This document shows positions 34,628 to 49,645 of a DNA stretch of 64,000 bases, one piece after another; within the stretch, counting starts at the first letter, position 1; each line of letters opens with the position of its first letter. Both the position numbers and the translations under genes were made by a program. Source of the DNA: Parietaria judaica (lineage: Eukaryota; Streptophyta; Magnoliopsida; Rosales; Urticaceae); NCBI GenBank assembly GCA_954871525.1, contig OX940865.1, positions 23,482,420 through 23,546,419 on the forward strand. The letters run 5' to 3'. Under the pieces are notes generated by a model, which was given only the letters and a program-made list of their open reading frames with translations, was not told where the DNA came from and did no database searches.

Positions 34628-37309
34628 GGGAGCAACGGGATCCAGGAGAGGCTCCTGAACGGGAACGGGGGCTCGGAAGCGGAGGATCGGAGATCGGTGT
34701 GGAAGGAGGTGAAGCTGCTGTGGAAGATCGCGTTCCCTTCGATGCTGGCTCGGGTGACCAGCTTCGGGGTGCTGGTGGTCACTCAGTCCTTCCTCGGCCA
34801 CGTCAGCGAGCTCGACCTCGCCGCCTTCGCCCTCATCCAGAGCATCCTCATTCGCTTCGCCAACGGCATCCTCGTGAGTCTCTTTCTTTAACTACTTATT
34901 CCGGAACATAGAAATATACTTATAAGTGCTTATGCCGCAAATAACTTTTCATTGAATGACTAGTGTGTTAATTAAATAAAGGGATAATAGCGGGTAAAGT
35001 AGCTAAACTTTCAAGACTTGTGTCAAAAAAGGTCCAAACTCAATTAATAGTGGGAAAAGTAGCCAAAAACAACAAACATGTAAAAAATGACAATTCCATC
35101 CATCGAAACTTAACGTCTGTTACAGTCGTGCCACGTCATTCCACGTGTTAGTCGACATTATCTTCCATTTTCATTTTAAATCAGATGAATTTGTATTAAT
35201 GATGAAGTTGAGTTATCACTCTCATCTTTCTCTCTTGCTCCACTCTCTCCCTCCTTTTCTCCTTCAAACTCGATAAATCCCTAAAAAAAAAAAAACTCGG
35301 AAGACTCGGCGAGCACAATCTGGCAGTGAACCTAATCCTGAGTAGCGCAACCTCTTGCATAATCCTAAAACCCTTTAACTTAAATAACTTAAGCCATCTA
35401 ATGGACACAATAGCTCCAAATTGTTGCAAGCAGTTGCATATTGGCCTTCAAATCTCCATCTGAACTTGAACTTGAGGTAAAACCGACCATCATCAATCCC
35501 CTGAAACCAGTTGTAATCCTGAACCAAAAATCATCAAACCAACGAATACCATAAAATAGGATTTAAGGCCGCCCGAGATAAGCGGGTGATTGGAGGCAAA
35601 TCGCAGTCACAAAGCAACCCACCGGAAGAGAACGATTGATTCCCTCTCTCTTCCCCTATTCGTTCGTCTCTCCGGTTGCTCCAAGAGTATACAACCCTCA
35701 CTTTCCAGTTCGGAGCCAAACGAAGAAGCTTTTACCCGCTAGGGTCGCCATAGAAGAACAAGGAAGAAAGAGGCAGAAAGTGTGACAACGAAAGAAGAAG
35801 AAGAAGAAGAAGAAGAAGAAGAAAGAAAGATGAAAATTGGTTTTGTGGGTTTAAAAATAAGTGAATCAGGTAAATAAATAAATTAAAAACAGAGAGTGGG
35901 TGAGTTTTAGGGTTTTGATATAATTGAAAAAAAAAACATTTATTACTATATTATATGACGTGGCAAAAAGGTGCTGCCATGTGTGCAAAAATCCAAATTC
36001 AAGGTTCTGACACTTGGAATGACGTGACATGACTGTAACAGACGTTAAGTTTCGATGGATGGAATTGTCATTTTTTACATGTTTGTTGCTTTTGGTTACT
36101 TTTCCCGCTATTAATTGAGTTTGGACCTTTTTTGACACAAGTTTTGAAAGTTTAGCTACTTTACCCGCTATTATCCCTTAAATAAATAGTAACTGGTACA
36201 AACAACAAATGATGCCTAAAAGATGATGCACTTTAGCTTATGAACACAGAATTTGCGTCAAAAGTTTCAAATCTCATTCAGATTCAATTTTCAACCACTA
36301 CCTTAAACTATGCTTTCTAATTCAATCGTGGCATGTTAGATCATGATTCTTTTTAAAATAGTTTATTCATTTGATATTACCGAATAAATAATCTGTAAAG
36401 TTTATTTGAGGATAATTTTTATTGATTTTTCTTTGTGAATTTTACTGTATTATGCTTATCGATACTATTAAAACAACGGCAATGGAAAATAGCTCGATAA
36501 TTATTTATTTAGTTTAGCGAATTTTTGAAGATTTATAAATATTTTTGGAGTTCTGTTTGGACTTTGGAGTATGGAGCTCTCAATATTGAGGCGATGTCAG
36601 TAATAATAGTGTTTTTTTAATAGTTATAGCTTATAAGGTGTATCGATTTTTCTGCTTTTCGTATATAATAAGCGATAGTGATAATTGAGTTGTTTGATAA
36701 AATAATAAATATCGGTCACAAAAATGTCAACGAGAAAAGTGAATTTCGTGATTCGTGTACTAACTTTAGTAGCAAATAGTAAATACATGTGATGTGTTCA
36801 GTAAGTATTTATGGAGTTCAGCGTATTGGCCGGATAATTAAAGTACTATTTTTTCATTTATAAATTTTAAAACTGGAATATTAATTATTGAGTTTTATTA
36901 TCATATAGTCTAGAGTAATAATAGCCCATTGTCTATATATTTAGGGTTTTTATACAAATTAATAAAAACGACAAAAACTAATATTATTTTTTCATTAACT
37001 TTTATGTACGGTTTTTTAATTTATATTATAATTTATGAAGTTTGAAAGTTAAATTTTTAGTAATTATTAGAATTTGTTTTTATTTTTGTAATAATGAATT
37101 ATATTATGGAACATATTTTAGATTTTAAATTAATGTTCTTAAAAAAATACAAACTTCAACAGTGACGATTATGAAAGATAACTCTCATCTCATTGTTCAC
37201 CCATGGCCATGGCCATGTGTAATAGTTTATTTTGACTTACTTTTTATTTTTCTTTAAAATTATGATCACTTGCGTTCGTGACAATGCATGCCATCGCCGA
37301 TGACTGTTG

Positions 37310-37340
<31 letters not shown>

Positions 37341-40300
37341 TTCTTTTTTTTAGCTATAATTTTTGAAAGAATTAATATTCTAGATAGAGTTCGTATTAAT
37401 GTCGGAACATTAATGTTATTAAAAAAAAAAAAAAAGAGAGAGACAAATATGCTTTCGTTGAGGTTGAGGTATAACTAATAAGTATAACCTAACCTGACAC
37501 GTCATCTATTTTGATGTATTAAATCTCTAGTCTACCGAACTCTGAAGAGAATGGTTGGTATGCAAATCAATAATTGTCCTTTTATGCTACTTCATTTATT
37601 TGCTCTTGACTTCTTCTAGAAAAGCTTCTATGCTTTAAATATCAGGATTTTTTTTGTCTCTCTTGATTAAGATTTATAATATGGTACTTATGAATTTTTA
37701 TTTTTTCTTAAAAAACTAGAATCATGGAAATATATTCATGTTTATAACTTAGTAAGATTCCGCATAATTTTATATGGTGGAGTCAAACGACAATGCTTGA
37801 TACTTGATAGTTGATAATGGATGGATGTAAATTGTAAATTGTAATGATAATAAAATAAAATAAAAACTGATTCTGATTAGAATAGAGAAACTGTAAAAAA
37901 ACTTTATCTTATCAAAGTAGCAAAATTTTATAAAAGAATGATCATTGTAAATTATTTATTTATTTATTGGTGTTCGCTTGTTGATATTGTTATACACTGT
38001 TGTTATTATTATTATTATTTTCTTCTTTTTATATGCTATTATTTCTATATCAATCGGTCATTAATCACTTGCATTGATTGATGTCCCACCAAAAGCAACA
38101 TTAATTAGATATTCCATTTGTTTTAGATGGAAGAAAAAAGTAAAAACCATAAATTATTGTATATTTTTTCAAATATTAAAATATTCTGATATTTGTTCAA
38201 TCACCTCACTCTTAGATAGATGTCAAATCTTGTAATGAATTGTGTTGCCTTGGGTGTCAAGTCACCTTCTGACTTGAGCTTTTTCTCTTCTCTGATAATC
38301 TGAAATTAGGTTGTTCTTTGAAATTATGAGAGTTTAATACCTTCTAAATTCTAATACATGAACTAATATATTTTTATAAATCTTTGCTTAACATTCTTAA
38401 ATTAAAAAATGAGTAGAAATAACTCTCATATGCAACGAACTCGGTTGCCTTGCGAGCCAAGTCACCGATATAATTGAAGCGTTTTCTCTCCCTCGTCTCA
38501 CATGAGGTTATTTTTCAAAACTCTGAAGTGTTGATGTATCGAAAATGTCAGTATTTGCACCCGAAATTGTCTTGTTTTGTATTTAGATAAGCACACTTAT
38601 ATTGATTTAACACTATTACGGCATTGTAATTGAACAGATCGGGATGTCGAGCGCGACGGAGACGCTGTGCGGGCAGGCGTTTGGCGCGAAGCAGCACCAC
38701 ATGATGGGAATCTACCTGCAGCGGTCGTGGATCGTGGACTCGGTGGCTGCAACCCTGATGCTCCCGCTCTTCTTCTTTACAGCGCCGCTCCTCACCCTAC
38801 TGGGCGAGCAACGTGACATCTCCGTTGTGTCGGGGCAGATCTCGCTCTGGTGCGTCCCGTACCTCTACTACTTCGTCTTCAGCCTCACCGTCCAGATGTT
38901 CCTGCAAGCGCAGCTCAAGAACCTCGTCGTCGGCTGGCTCTCCGCTGCGGCCTTCGTGCTCCACATCGCGCTCTCCTGGCTCTTCGTCTACCACTTCGAG
39001 TGGGGGATCGCAGGGGCGCTCGGGGCCATGAACCTCTCCAGCTGGGCCTCCGTGATTGGACAGTTCATCTACATCTTCGGCGGCTGGTGTCCCGAAACGT
39101 GGAAGGGCTTCAGTATCGCCGCTTTCGCGGACATGTGGCCCGTCGTGAAACTGTCCGTTTCTTCTGGGATTATGGTTTGGTGAGTGCTCTTAGCTCGGTT
39201 TCTTTGTCTTCTGATTCTGCAGTTTTATGTCGTGATATAGCGTCGTAACGATTCTCTGGTTTTGTTAATACAGCTTAGAGCTGTGGTACAACTCGATCTT
39301 GGTGCTGTTAGCGGGTTACATGGACGACGCAACGGTGTCGATCTCTGCTTTCTCCATTTGGTAAGCGCGCCGTTCACTCTCGCTTAGCTCCGTTAACAAT
39401 TGATTTATCTCGCTAATCGTTAATTCATTAACCCCGTCGTTGCAGTCTCAACATTTGTGCGTGGGAGTTCATGATCTGCCTTGGGTTTCTTGTTGCTGCA
39501 TGGTACGGAGTTATGAATGTGTTTGAATTATACCTTATGGAATTTTGTTTTTCCAAATTGCAATTAATGTCTGATTTCCGACTGTTTTTTTCAGCGTTCG
39601 TGTGTCAAACGAGCTGGGGAAAGGCGATGCTGAAGCTGCGAAATTCTCGATCAAGGTGATCTTGGGAATGTCGATCATGATCGGCGTGTTCTTCTTCGTC
39701 ATTTGCTTGCTGTTCGGTGACAAGCTATCGTACCTCTTCACTGACGACGAGGCCGTCGCTGCCGCCGTAGCGGACCTCTCCCTCCTCCTCGCCTTCTCCA
39801 TCTTGCTCAATAGCGTCTACCCGGTTCTCTCAGGCAAGCAAATCTCCACCTTCTTCTCCACATGGAGCTTCAAGCAATCAACGAAAATATAACGAAAATA
39901 GTGGGATATTGACTTCTGAAAAAAACAAAAAATGAAAAAGAAAAAGAAAAATATATTTCTCTTCTGTTTCTTGATCATTATAGAAAATGCAGTGAAAATT
40001 TTTCGGTACCGTTTTTCCGGGTCTCGAAAAAAACGTATTCATAATAAAATCTTCATGTTGTGTGATAATCTTTATGCTCTTCATTCGACACTTTTTCCAC
40101 ATCTAATTGATTGCTCGGAAATGTTGATCGGTGCGTGTCCGATTCATAGGTGTGGCGGTGGGAGCCGGTTTGCAGGGCACCGTGGCGGTAGTGAACATCT
40201 GCTGCTACTACGTCATCGGCATCCCCTTAGGGTGTGTGCTTGCGTATGTGCTTGATCTTCAAGTAAAGGTACGCTGCTAATATCACCATTACAAATATGA

Positions 40301-40740
40301 GATTACACCACGAATTTTGCACTACATTTCCTCAAAACTTGTAGCGCAAAGTCGAAATCCGCAGTGTTCATGCTGCTTTTATATTTCTTTCTAAATTATC
40401 ATTTTCCACATAAGGCAAAGTGAGTTTCTTTAAGAGTATTTTTAAAAATCTCTACATATAAAATAATATATCGGATTTAGCAATATATGCAAATCTCTAA
40501 AAATATATGAACACTAGCTGCATTGTTTCCCTTTTTTTCACATGAACACATTTTAGCTACAATAAGAAGTGAAAATAGTTTTACTATTATAGTGAATCAG
40601 AAATTATATCAAATAATCTTTTTTTTTTTTTCCATGCAATTTTACAGGGATTGTGGATTGGAATGTTGTGTGGAGTGTTGGCTCAGTCTCTTGTGCTTGT
40701 GTACATCACCTGGAGAACTGATTGGGATACTCAGGTAAGT

Positions 40741-40774
<34 letters not shown>

Positions 40775-41176
40775 GTAAATTAGCTGTGACGATTCGTGTT
40801 GACACGGCCAGAAATTGGCTGACACGGCCGATTTCCTATGTCGCCGCGAGATTTAATAAAATAAAATTTATTAACAGATTTGAAGACATTAAAAAAAAAA
40901 ATCACAGCCATGATTTTTGGGGGAAAATCTTGCGGTATTCGTGTAGTGTTCATGTCAGATCTTTATCATTTTACTAATTTATACACGCTTTTAACCGCAT
41001 GATCTACAACCAAGCTAGTATATATTGCCGTATTTAACTAAACTAATTAACTAAAAGAATACCATTTTTAGGGTTGATATACTGATGTATGTAATGTATG
41101 TGTTAATGTGTAGGTATACAAAGCATCAGAGCGTCTTAACAAATGGCTGTTGAAACCGGCCGACGAGCTGAATTAG
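34625..41176 (+). CDS. MATE / DETOXIFICATION family transporter, 8 exons
   Basis: Exons: 34625-34873, 38638-39179, 39274-39360, 39446-39502, 39595-39833, 40150-40268, 40648-40734 and 41114-41176; total 1443 nt, 480 residues, normal for plant DTX proteins. MATE proteins export metabolites, alkaloids, flavonoids or toxins across plasma or vacuolar membranes using a proton gradient. Diagnostic stretches are SSATETLCGQAFGAK, QLKNLVVGWLSA, GGWCPETWKGF, LELWYNSILVLLAG, VRVSNELGKGDAEAA and PVLSGVAVGAGLQG; about 12 membrane segments in two MatE halves are expected. It looks closest to the Arabidopsis DTX20-DTX28 group, but the substrate cannot be told. Intron 5 uses a GC donor. Intron 1 is 3.8 kb and holds a Mutator-like element. 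The frame is intact. Confidence 0.93.
34981..36177. mobile_element. Mutator-like element (1197 bp) in MATE intron 1, possible Pack-MULE
   Basis: The termini are GGGATAATAGCGGGTAAAGT and its complement; the inverted repeats extend about 200 bp (AGTAGCTAAACTTTCAA, ACTCAATTAATAG, CGAAACTTAACGTCTGTTACA). A perfect 9-bp target duplication, TTAAATAAA, lies at 34972-34980 and 36178-36186. The interior (about 35190-35870) is less AT-rich than its surroundings and carries a (GAA)n tract at 35794-35823 that reads on the minus strand like a gene 5' leader, followed by a short frame MATLAGKSFFVWLRTGK ending in a stop. That composition suggests a captured host gene piece, which is inference. No transposase is present. 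Confidence 0.92.
37313..37341. repeat. (AT)n microsatellite in MATE intron 1
   Basis: An uninterrupted AT dinucleotide tract of about 14 repeats. The rest of MATE intron 1 outside the Mutator-like element (34874-34971, 36187-38637) is AT-rich and shows no coding or structured feature. Confidence 0.9.
40741..40774. repeat. (AC)10(AT)7 compound microsatellite in MATE intron 7
   Basis: It starts six bases after the exon 7 boundary, directly following the GTAAGT donor. Length changes here would sit against the splice donor. Confidence 0.9.
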
Positions 41177-44113
41177 TGTACTCCTAATTCAACACCATGC
41201 TTGCTTTAATCAATCATAATTATGCAAGTCAGTTTTGGAACTTACATGATCATCTCAGTGTAGCCTTTAGGGTTTGACGAAAGAAAAAAATTATATATTA
41301 GAGCTTGATATTCCATGGGGAGTCCGGATTTTGGACTCGCTCATTAGATCCCGAAACTGTACGGAGAAGTTTTGGATTCGGATTTTTCCCTATTCAATAT
41401 ACCGGATAACGGCCGTTTACTCGGGGATCTAAGGAGGCTGCCACCGATTCGCTAAAATTTTGTAACACGTATCTATTTAAGTGTTTAATTTATTATTTAT
41501 CTATATATTTAGTGAATTTTGGTGGCTATGCTTGTCCAATTTCTGTTTATGTTGAGCAATTTTTTTAATCTATTTTTATATTCTTGATATTATTTAACTG
41601 AAATCCCTAATATTCGATTGGAACACAGACACTATTCGAGTGAAGTGCATTTGGTAATGTAATTAAATAGAAGTAATTTTTTTTAAATGCTTTCCTCAAT
41701 AATAATAATAATAACAATATTAATAATAAAATAATAATAATAATAACAATAAAAATAATAATAATAATTCTTGGAATGATTAATTGAATCTTAGAATTAC
41801 ACCAATGCAAAGACGAAGCCAAGCTTAGGCCTTAGAACATGATATGTGCTCAATAAGGGGGAAAAGACTAGCAAACGACAGGAAAATTACGAATGTGTCT
41901 ATAAAATTAGCAAACGACAGGGAACGTAATTGATTAAGTGCATTTGTAATTTTATATATTTTTAATCATTGAAGAAACATAATACAGCAAATAATACTTA
42001 CATATTTTTCTATGTATTTATCTTTATCTATTACGTTGTTTATTATTCAAAATCACACTCTGTCCTCAAATATCTTCATTTAAATAAATTATATACATAT
42101 ATATATATATTCTCTTTAAAATTATATTATCATCAATCATCAATAGTTTTTATTAATAAAATAAAAACTATTATATATTGGAATTTTAAGATGATTATTA
42201 TTTTTAGTGTAATATAAAATAAAATAATTAGTCAAATTTTAAATAGAAAATAATAGTTCGCATTTGTACCAAATTTAGAAGATGAATTTTAACATAACTG
42301 TTTTCAATTTGATCTCAACAATTTTATCACAAAAAAAATAATAAAAGACGACGTAACACACGCATACACATATAGGGACTTTCTTGAAAAAAGTATTTGA
42401 TTTTTTTTTTCTCACTTATTGTATGTCTCCTTTATTTCAAATTAAATTTTGTATTGACCCCGTTCCATTTTAGCACGGGTTTTATGGGGAAAAAAAGATC
42501 AAGATATAATTTAACATTTACGCAAGTATCCCTCTTTTAAAAAATAAAGATTAATAAATTTTTTTCAACTTATTTCACTCAAACTTATATAAATATATTT
42601 TTTCTTATTGTTCCTCTGAAAATAATATGATTGGAAGAAGTAAGAAAAATATAAAGTCATCGATGAATATCATGGCTAAGCTTGGGAGCGATGTTCTTGC
42701 AACTTGCAACTTGCGGTGGCTCTCCACTAATTTTTATTTTATTTTTAATTTTAAGTGACTTCCATAATCAATATAGGATTTTTACAACTCACCATTTTTT
42801 TTTTGTTGACTTAAGTTTTTTTAAGATATACATTTCATATTTCATACTGAACAATAAAGAGAAATATATCAATGAATTTTAGGTTTTCAAAATCTTAAAG
42901 CTAAATCGCAAGGAAATCAAAAAACAAAATTCTTCGATAAGTTAAGCATAGTTATGTCATTTATTTGTAAATGCTTTTTATTTATTTTTGTTGTTGTTGA
43001 GGAATGGAGACTTCTACTATTAAAGGCTTATTTGTGATTGCAAACTTCTACTATTGAAAAATGATTAGTCTTAATTTTGATGTTATTTAGCTAAAAATAT
43101 CATATTTTTTTAATAAAAAAAAATTATATACAGTACATAAAACGATACAATACTTGCAAATGTATGAGATACTTATAATATATTATATATATAGTTCCCT
43201 AATTTATTTTCTCATATTACTACTAACACGGAAAAGATATAATCTTATGAAACTTTCTGTACGTAAATATGTTGGGAATATTTTATTAGCATAATTCTTA
43301 GGGGTTAAGAAATAGAATATTTATATAAAAATGAATTGTCTTTGGTTAAGTTTTTATTTTGTTTGGATACTTTGATTTAAATAAAACTGAACAGTATACT
43401 TATTATTATACCTATACTGATGATAAGATTTTAAAATATTATTGTATATAATATATCAATTAAAAAGAATATCTCAATTCCTTGAATCTCACTATATAAT
43501 GTCACATGTACCAAATCTATATGTAACGTTTTAATTATGTTAGTGTATTCTTTCAAAAAAAATATTATGTTAGTGTATAATGCATGCATTTATATATAAA
43601 TACATTTAGTTTAATGCGTATCTATTAAATAATGAATCAATTTTGAATGAATTCGAGTGATTCATTGATGATGAAGTATTTTTTTCATGAAAATAAAATC
43701 TAAAATATGAGAAAATAGAGAATGAGGATTGCTTGATTTGTAGCATGCCATGTCATCTAGTGAGATCTTCCTTTTATATATATATAGATTTAAAAAAATG
43801 TTGAAACATAATTCTTATTTTACCTTCAGAATTCAAAAATAAAATAATCTAAGGACTCCCTAATATTTACCCTTATTTTTATTTATTTAAAACATGTTAA
43901 AAAGTAAAATTAGGACAAGGTTAAGCAACTAAAAAAAGTAAAAAACCTCGAGATATTTATACAATTACGAAATAAAATTTACATCTCTAAAAAAAAAAAA
44001 AATCAGCATAAGAAATTAATAATGAAATTAGGAAACCACGTGGCACAATCCCATTGGCGGGAAGAGGGAATCGAGAGTTGCGCTGAGAAAGGCGTGAGTC
44101 AACACATATCACG
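41177..44113. other. AT-rich spacer between MATE and HINT genes
   Basis: No conserved coding frame is visible. It contains an (AAT)n microsatellite at 41699-41768 and several AT-dinucleotide runs (for example near 42100 and 43780). The last 130 bp before 44114 is markedly less AT-rich and should be the HINT promoter and leader. I see nothing else in it. Confidence 0.55.
44036..44059 (+). promoter_or_regulatory. G-box-like CCACGTGG plus inverted CCAAT box
   Basis: CCACGTGG is followed within 10 bp by CCCATTGG, whose complement contains CCAAT. Both sit 55-80 bp upstream of the first HINT ATG in the local GC-rich rise, a typical housekeeping promoter position. They are motif matches only. Confidence 0.4.
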
Positions 44114-45851
<1,738 letters not shown>

Positions 45852-48800
45852 TCCAAAACATTGAGTACAAGGGTTTCTCGAGTTTATGGTTGAAAATCCC
45901 GTCTTAATTCTATACTTATCTAAATACTGTTGGATCATCTCTGAAACTGGTATGAAATGTGTGATTTTGAGGGGATCTTAATCCCTTAAGACTATATCGC
46001 AGTTAGTATAAGCAATATAAACTCGACTGTTGCTTGTTATCTGTACTGGGTTAGAATTTGAAGGTGTATGAACAATTTTTCATTCCCAGGTTGACTTTTT
46101 AATGTTCGGAGTTTGTTTCAAGTTGTTTTAAAATCTTGGAAATTACTCGTATTGTTCCGGAACCAAAGTTTTCTTGGATTTGCTCAAAATATAACTAATT
46201 TTCGAAAATATCCTTCATTTGTACTACTAATTGTCGTCACGCATTGGCAATGTCTTCTATGTTTATCAAAGTTATGACCCACGGATCGTTGTCTCGTCCC
46301 GAACCTTGGAACTTTTACTTAATCCTGAACTTCAACCCGTAAAACACCCAAGGAGTTTCGCTCTCTTCGATCACGAAAAGGTTTTCCAGAAAAACTACAT
46401 CAACATTCAAATTTGGGTTCTGTTTCTTTTGATAAGAGGGTAACTTTATATAGCCTATTACACTTTATAATTGTTGGAAAGAAGTCCCAATTAATTAGCA
46501 AAAATGCAAAATATTATGCTTAATTTTGCCTACTCAGAACCCCGTGGGGTCATCTCTTGAATACCGCACATAAACTTCCGTACGATAACAAAATCTCGAA
46601 TTAATTACATGGTCGTTGATTTATCACGTGTTTTTTTACCATAAGAAAATGGAGTTTGTTTTTGTTTTTTATAATTCATATCAATGCTATTTAATTTTAT
46701 CATACATATATTGCCAAAAGAAACGAATTCATCACCGCGAACTGTTCAAGTAAATGTCCACAAATACTTTTAAGATATCCTCTAATGATAATATTTTAGT
46801 ACTACATTAGGCAAGTTTATTGACTTTTATGAATGAATAATTTAAATGTTTCTAAACAAGCTTGAGTTGATTGACTTTTAGTGACACATTCAAGCTTAAA
46901 AATATATTATTGGTCTTATCATCTCACAACTGATTAAATAATTAATCAGGGATATGACACATGCCAAGTTCTCTTTACCAATCTGCATCTAAAATATTAG
47001 CGGCATATATTCCAAAGTTATCATGTCGAACCCCTAAAGAGTAAAGACGTTAAGTAGCACTTAATGGCTATAGGGGTACAAAGTATATGTCGAAAAAAAC
47101 GTAAGAGTGTAAGTGCACTATACCTTTGAATAATATACCGTTAACTGTAGATAACAATTTTTATTTTATTTTTACCAATAGATGAAGATCACTCACATAA
47201 TGAGTCCGGCTCAAATTTATTAATAGAACCCTCATGTATAACGTTAACAAGAGTGGCATTAGGATAACATGGCAGGGCATGAGTGGAGCAAAGTGAAATT
47301 GACCAAGTAAAAACGCTTACCTTTTAATCCAATTGACAAAAAGTTACCTAGCAATTATAGAGGCAAATATATATAGGGGTCCACAAGAAGATGGCAATCG
47401 TGAGAGAATTTGTAGACCACAGTTTTTTGGTCTCGAAATACCTCTTTGTCCCTTTGATCAAAGAGCCAAGACATTTCTTCTATTATGATCATCTTGTAAC
47501 ACCCAAAAAAACCCTAAATTAAATAACTATTCATGACAGCTTGCTGTATGGGCATGCTAATTCTGATTTCTGTCTATGTTGTTAAGTGTTCCCAATATAT
47601 CGGTTTTGAATTCTATTTTAGACATATGGGTCCTTCAATTACCTCAATTTGAGCTTCAATAATTCAATATAAACAACTATTGTTAGTTGTTTTTCTTCTT
47701 CTTTTCTAATCTTAATATGGATGGATATTGTTTGCAAGGATACACTTTCGTAGTCATAATTAGGAGTGGACCTACACTAATTTCTTTGTTTATTTTTTAT
47801 TTTATTTTATTACTCTTAATTATACTTGTTCAGTCAAAATTTGAATCATAGGTCCGCAACTGACATAAACTGTATATATGCTTTGGATTCCATAATTCGA
47901 CATTCCTCTTAACATTTTAAGATGTGCACAAAAACATAATTCGGTCATAAACTTTTGGATAAAAATAGTTAATATTTATTTTATAAGCTAAGGAAATGAT
48001 GATTTTTTTTTCTTAAATTTTGACAAAAATGATAACTTTTCGGCAACGAGTAAGGATTAAACTAGTACAACACAAAATAACGAGGAAAACGGATGCATGG
48101 TGATAAGTTTACGAGTCGAATAAAAAGTTGACGAATTTACTCTTCATTTGACTAAGGGTGGTATTGTTTGTTGATGATGTGAACTTGCAAATAGAAACAA
48201 AAACACAATTTGAAAGATGATTCAAATCCAGCTAAGGCCATTTGCAGGACGCCAAGCTCTCGCGCCTTTGCAGGCCCCTGAAGCTTTGTCAAGACTGCAA
48301 TAAATGGCCAATCATATCTACTTTTCCCATTAATTATTAGAGACACCATGACGTATATTATAATATTATTCAATTCTATACATATTACTGATTACATACC
48401 TCTCTCTCTCTCTATATATATATATATCCATTTTATTATAATCTTTTTCTCCAACCTTGCTTGCTGGAGATCGGAAGAGTTTGGCTAATTAAGTATTATG
48501 TTTAAGCTATGGCTGGCCAAATAATATTCATTATTAGTTGATAGTTTTAGTTAATCACGTGAATTTTTCTTCCAATTTATCATATGGCAGTGCAATACAT
48601 ACATATATATATATGTATGTGTGTGTGTTTAAACTCGATCCATATATAAATAATTGATTCGAGTTATATAATTAAGGTGGTACGTCTCAATGTACAAAGT
48701 TTAGGAGAGATAAAAAAAGCTAAGAGAAAAAAAAAACAATACGTTTAAACTTTTTGTTCAATTCAAATTATCGGAAAATAAGAAAGGATGCAAGGTTTTG

Positions 48801-49286
48801 ATTAGAAATCGGCTTTGAAAAAAAGAAACAAATATCGACCATCGCGACTTGATTTAGCAAACAAAATAATTAGCAAAGATAAAGCATGGATCTAGTACTG
48901 GTCCATAACCATAAGTAAAAAAAAGTGTCAGGGAATAGAAAACTGCCGATTTAAGTCCTAAAATGATAGAATTTGGCTAGAACGTAAAAGACCTTGCGCT
49001 CTTTCCAAAATGCTGTTTTCAGCCAAAACTCCCCGTCGATTTCCGACACGCAATCTCAAGTTTTTATAAATTATTACGGTCTCATAAGAATCACTATTTG
49101 TTTTGTTAGACATTGCATGCAATATATTCAATATTTATATGTGTTAAGACTTAAGACAATAATATTTAGTATTACGATAGGTTAAGATTTAGGCATTTCA
49201 ACTCTTGTTGTCTTAACGATGAAATATATACAACCTTGATATAAGTCGAATTACAAAGCTAGAGAAGCAAATCAAAATAATGATAA

Positions 49287-49430
49287 AGATATGAAAATGT
49301 TTTAGAGTTCACGAGTGTCTTTCTCGGTGTATAAAAAATAACCGAGATCACTATAAAATATGAAAATGTTTTTGAATTCATGAGTGTCTTTCTTGGTGTA
49401 TCAAAACGTCCAACCGAGATCACTATCATT
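49287..49430. repeat. Tandem duplication, ~72-bp unit, 2 copies
   Basis: Copies at about 49287-49357 and 49358-49430 share TATGAAAATGTTTT, GAGTGTCTTTCT, GGTGTAT and AACCGAGATCACTAT in order, with a few substitutions and a small indel. Non-coding. Confidence 0.85.
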
Positions 49431-49441
49431 TTACAGGTGGG

Positions 49442-49645
49442 CAGTGGCGGAACCAGGAAATACTCCCAAAAAATCATACTTGGAGGGGCTGATCTTAAAA
49501 TTATAGAGAGAATTGGCGGGGAGAGTGCTTAGTTGAAATTTTATACGAATTTACACTAAAAAATAAAAATAAAAACTAGAGTATAATAGCACAAAAATAA
49601 AAATAGAAGGGGGGACTGAAGACCCTATTAGTTACATGGTGCTTG
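49442..49645. mobile_element. hAT-like MITE remnant, 204 bp
   Basis: It begins CAGTGGCGGAACCAGG, a terminal motif I associate with plant hAT-type miniature elements. It is flanked by a perfect 8-bp direct repeat CAGGTGGG at 49434-49441 and 49646-49653, the duplication size expected for hAT. The right terminus (complement CAAGCACCATG) matches the left only loosely, so the terminal inverted repeats are weak or decayed. The interior is AT-rich and non-coding. Confidence 0.6.

Noticed and set aside
38797..39248. Several 60-130-residue frames over MATE exon 2
   Set aside because: Shadows caused by high GC in that exon; the MATE frame is unambiguous.
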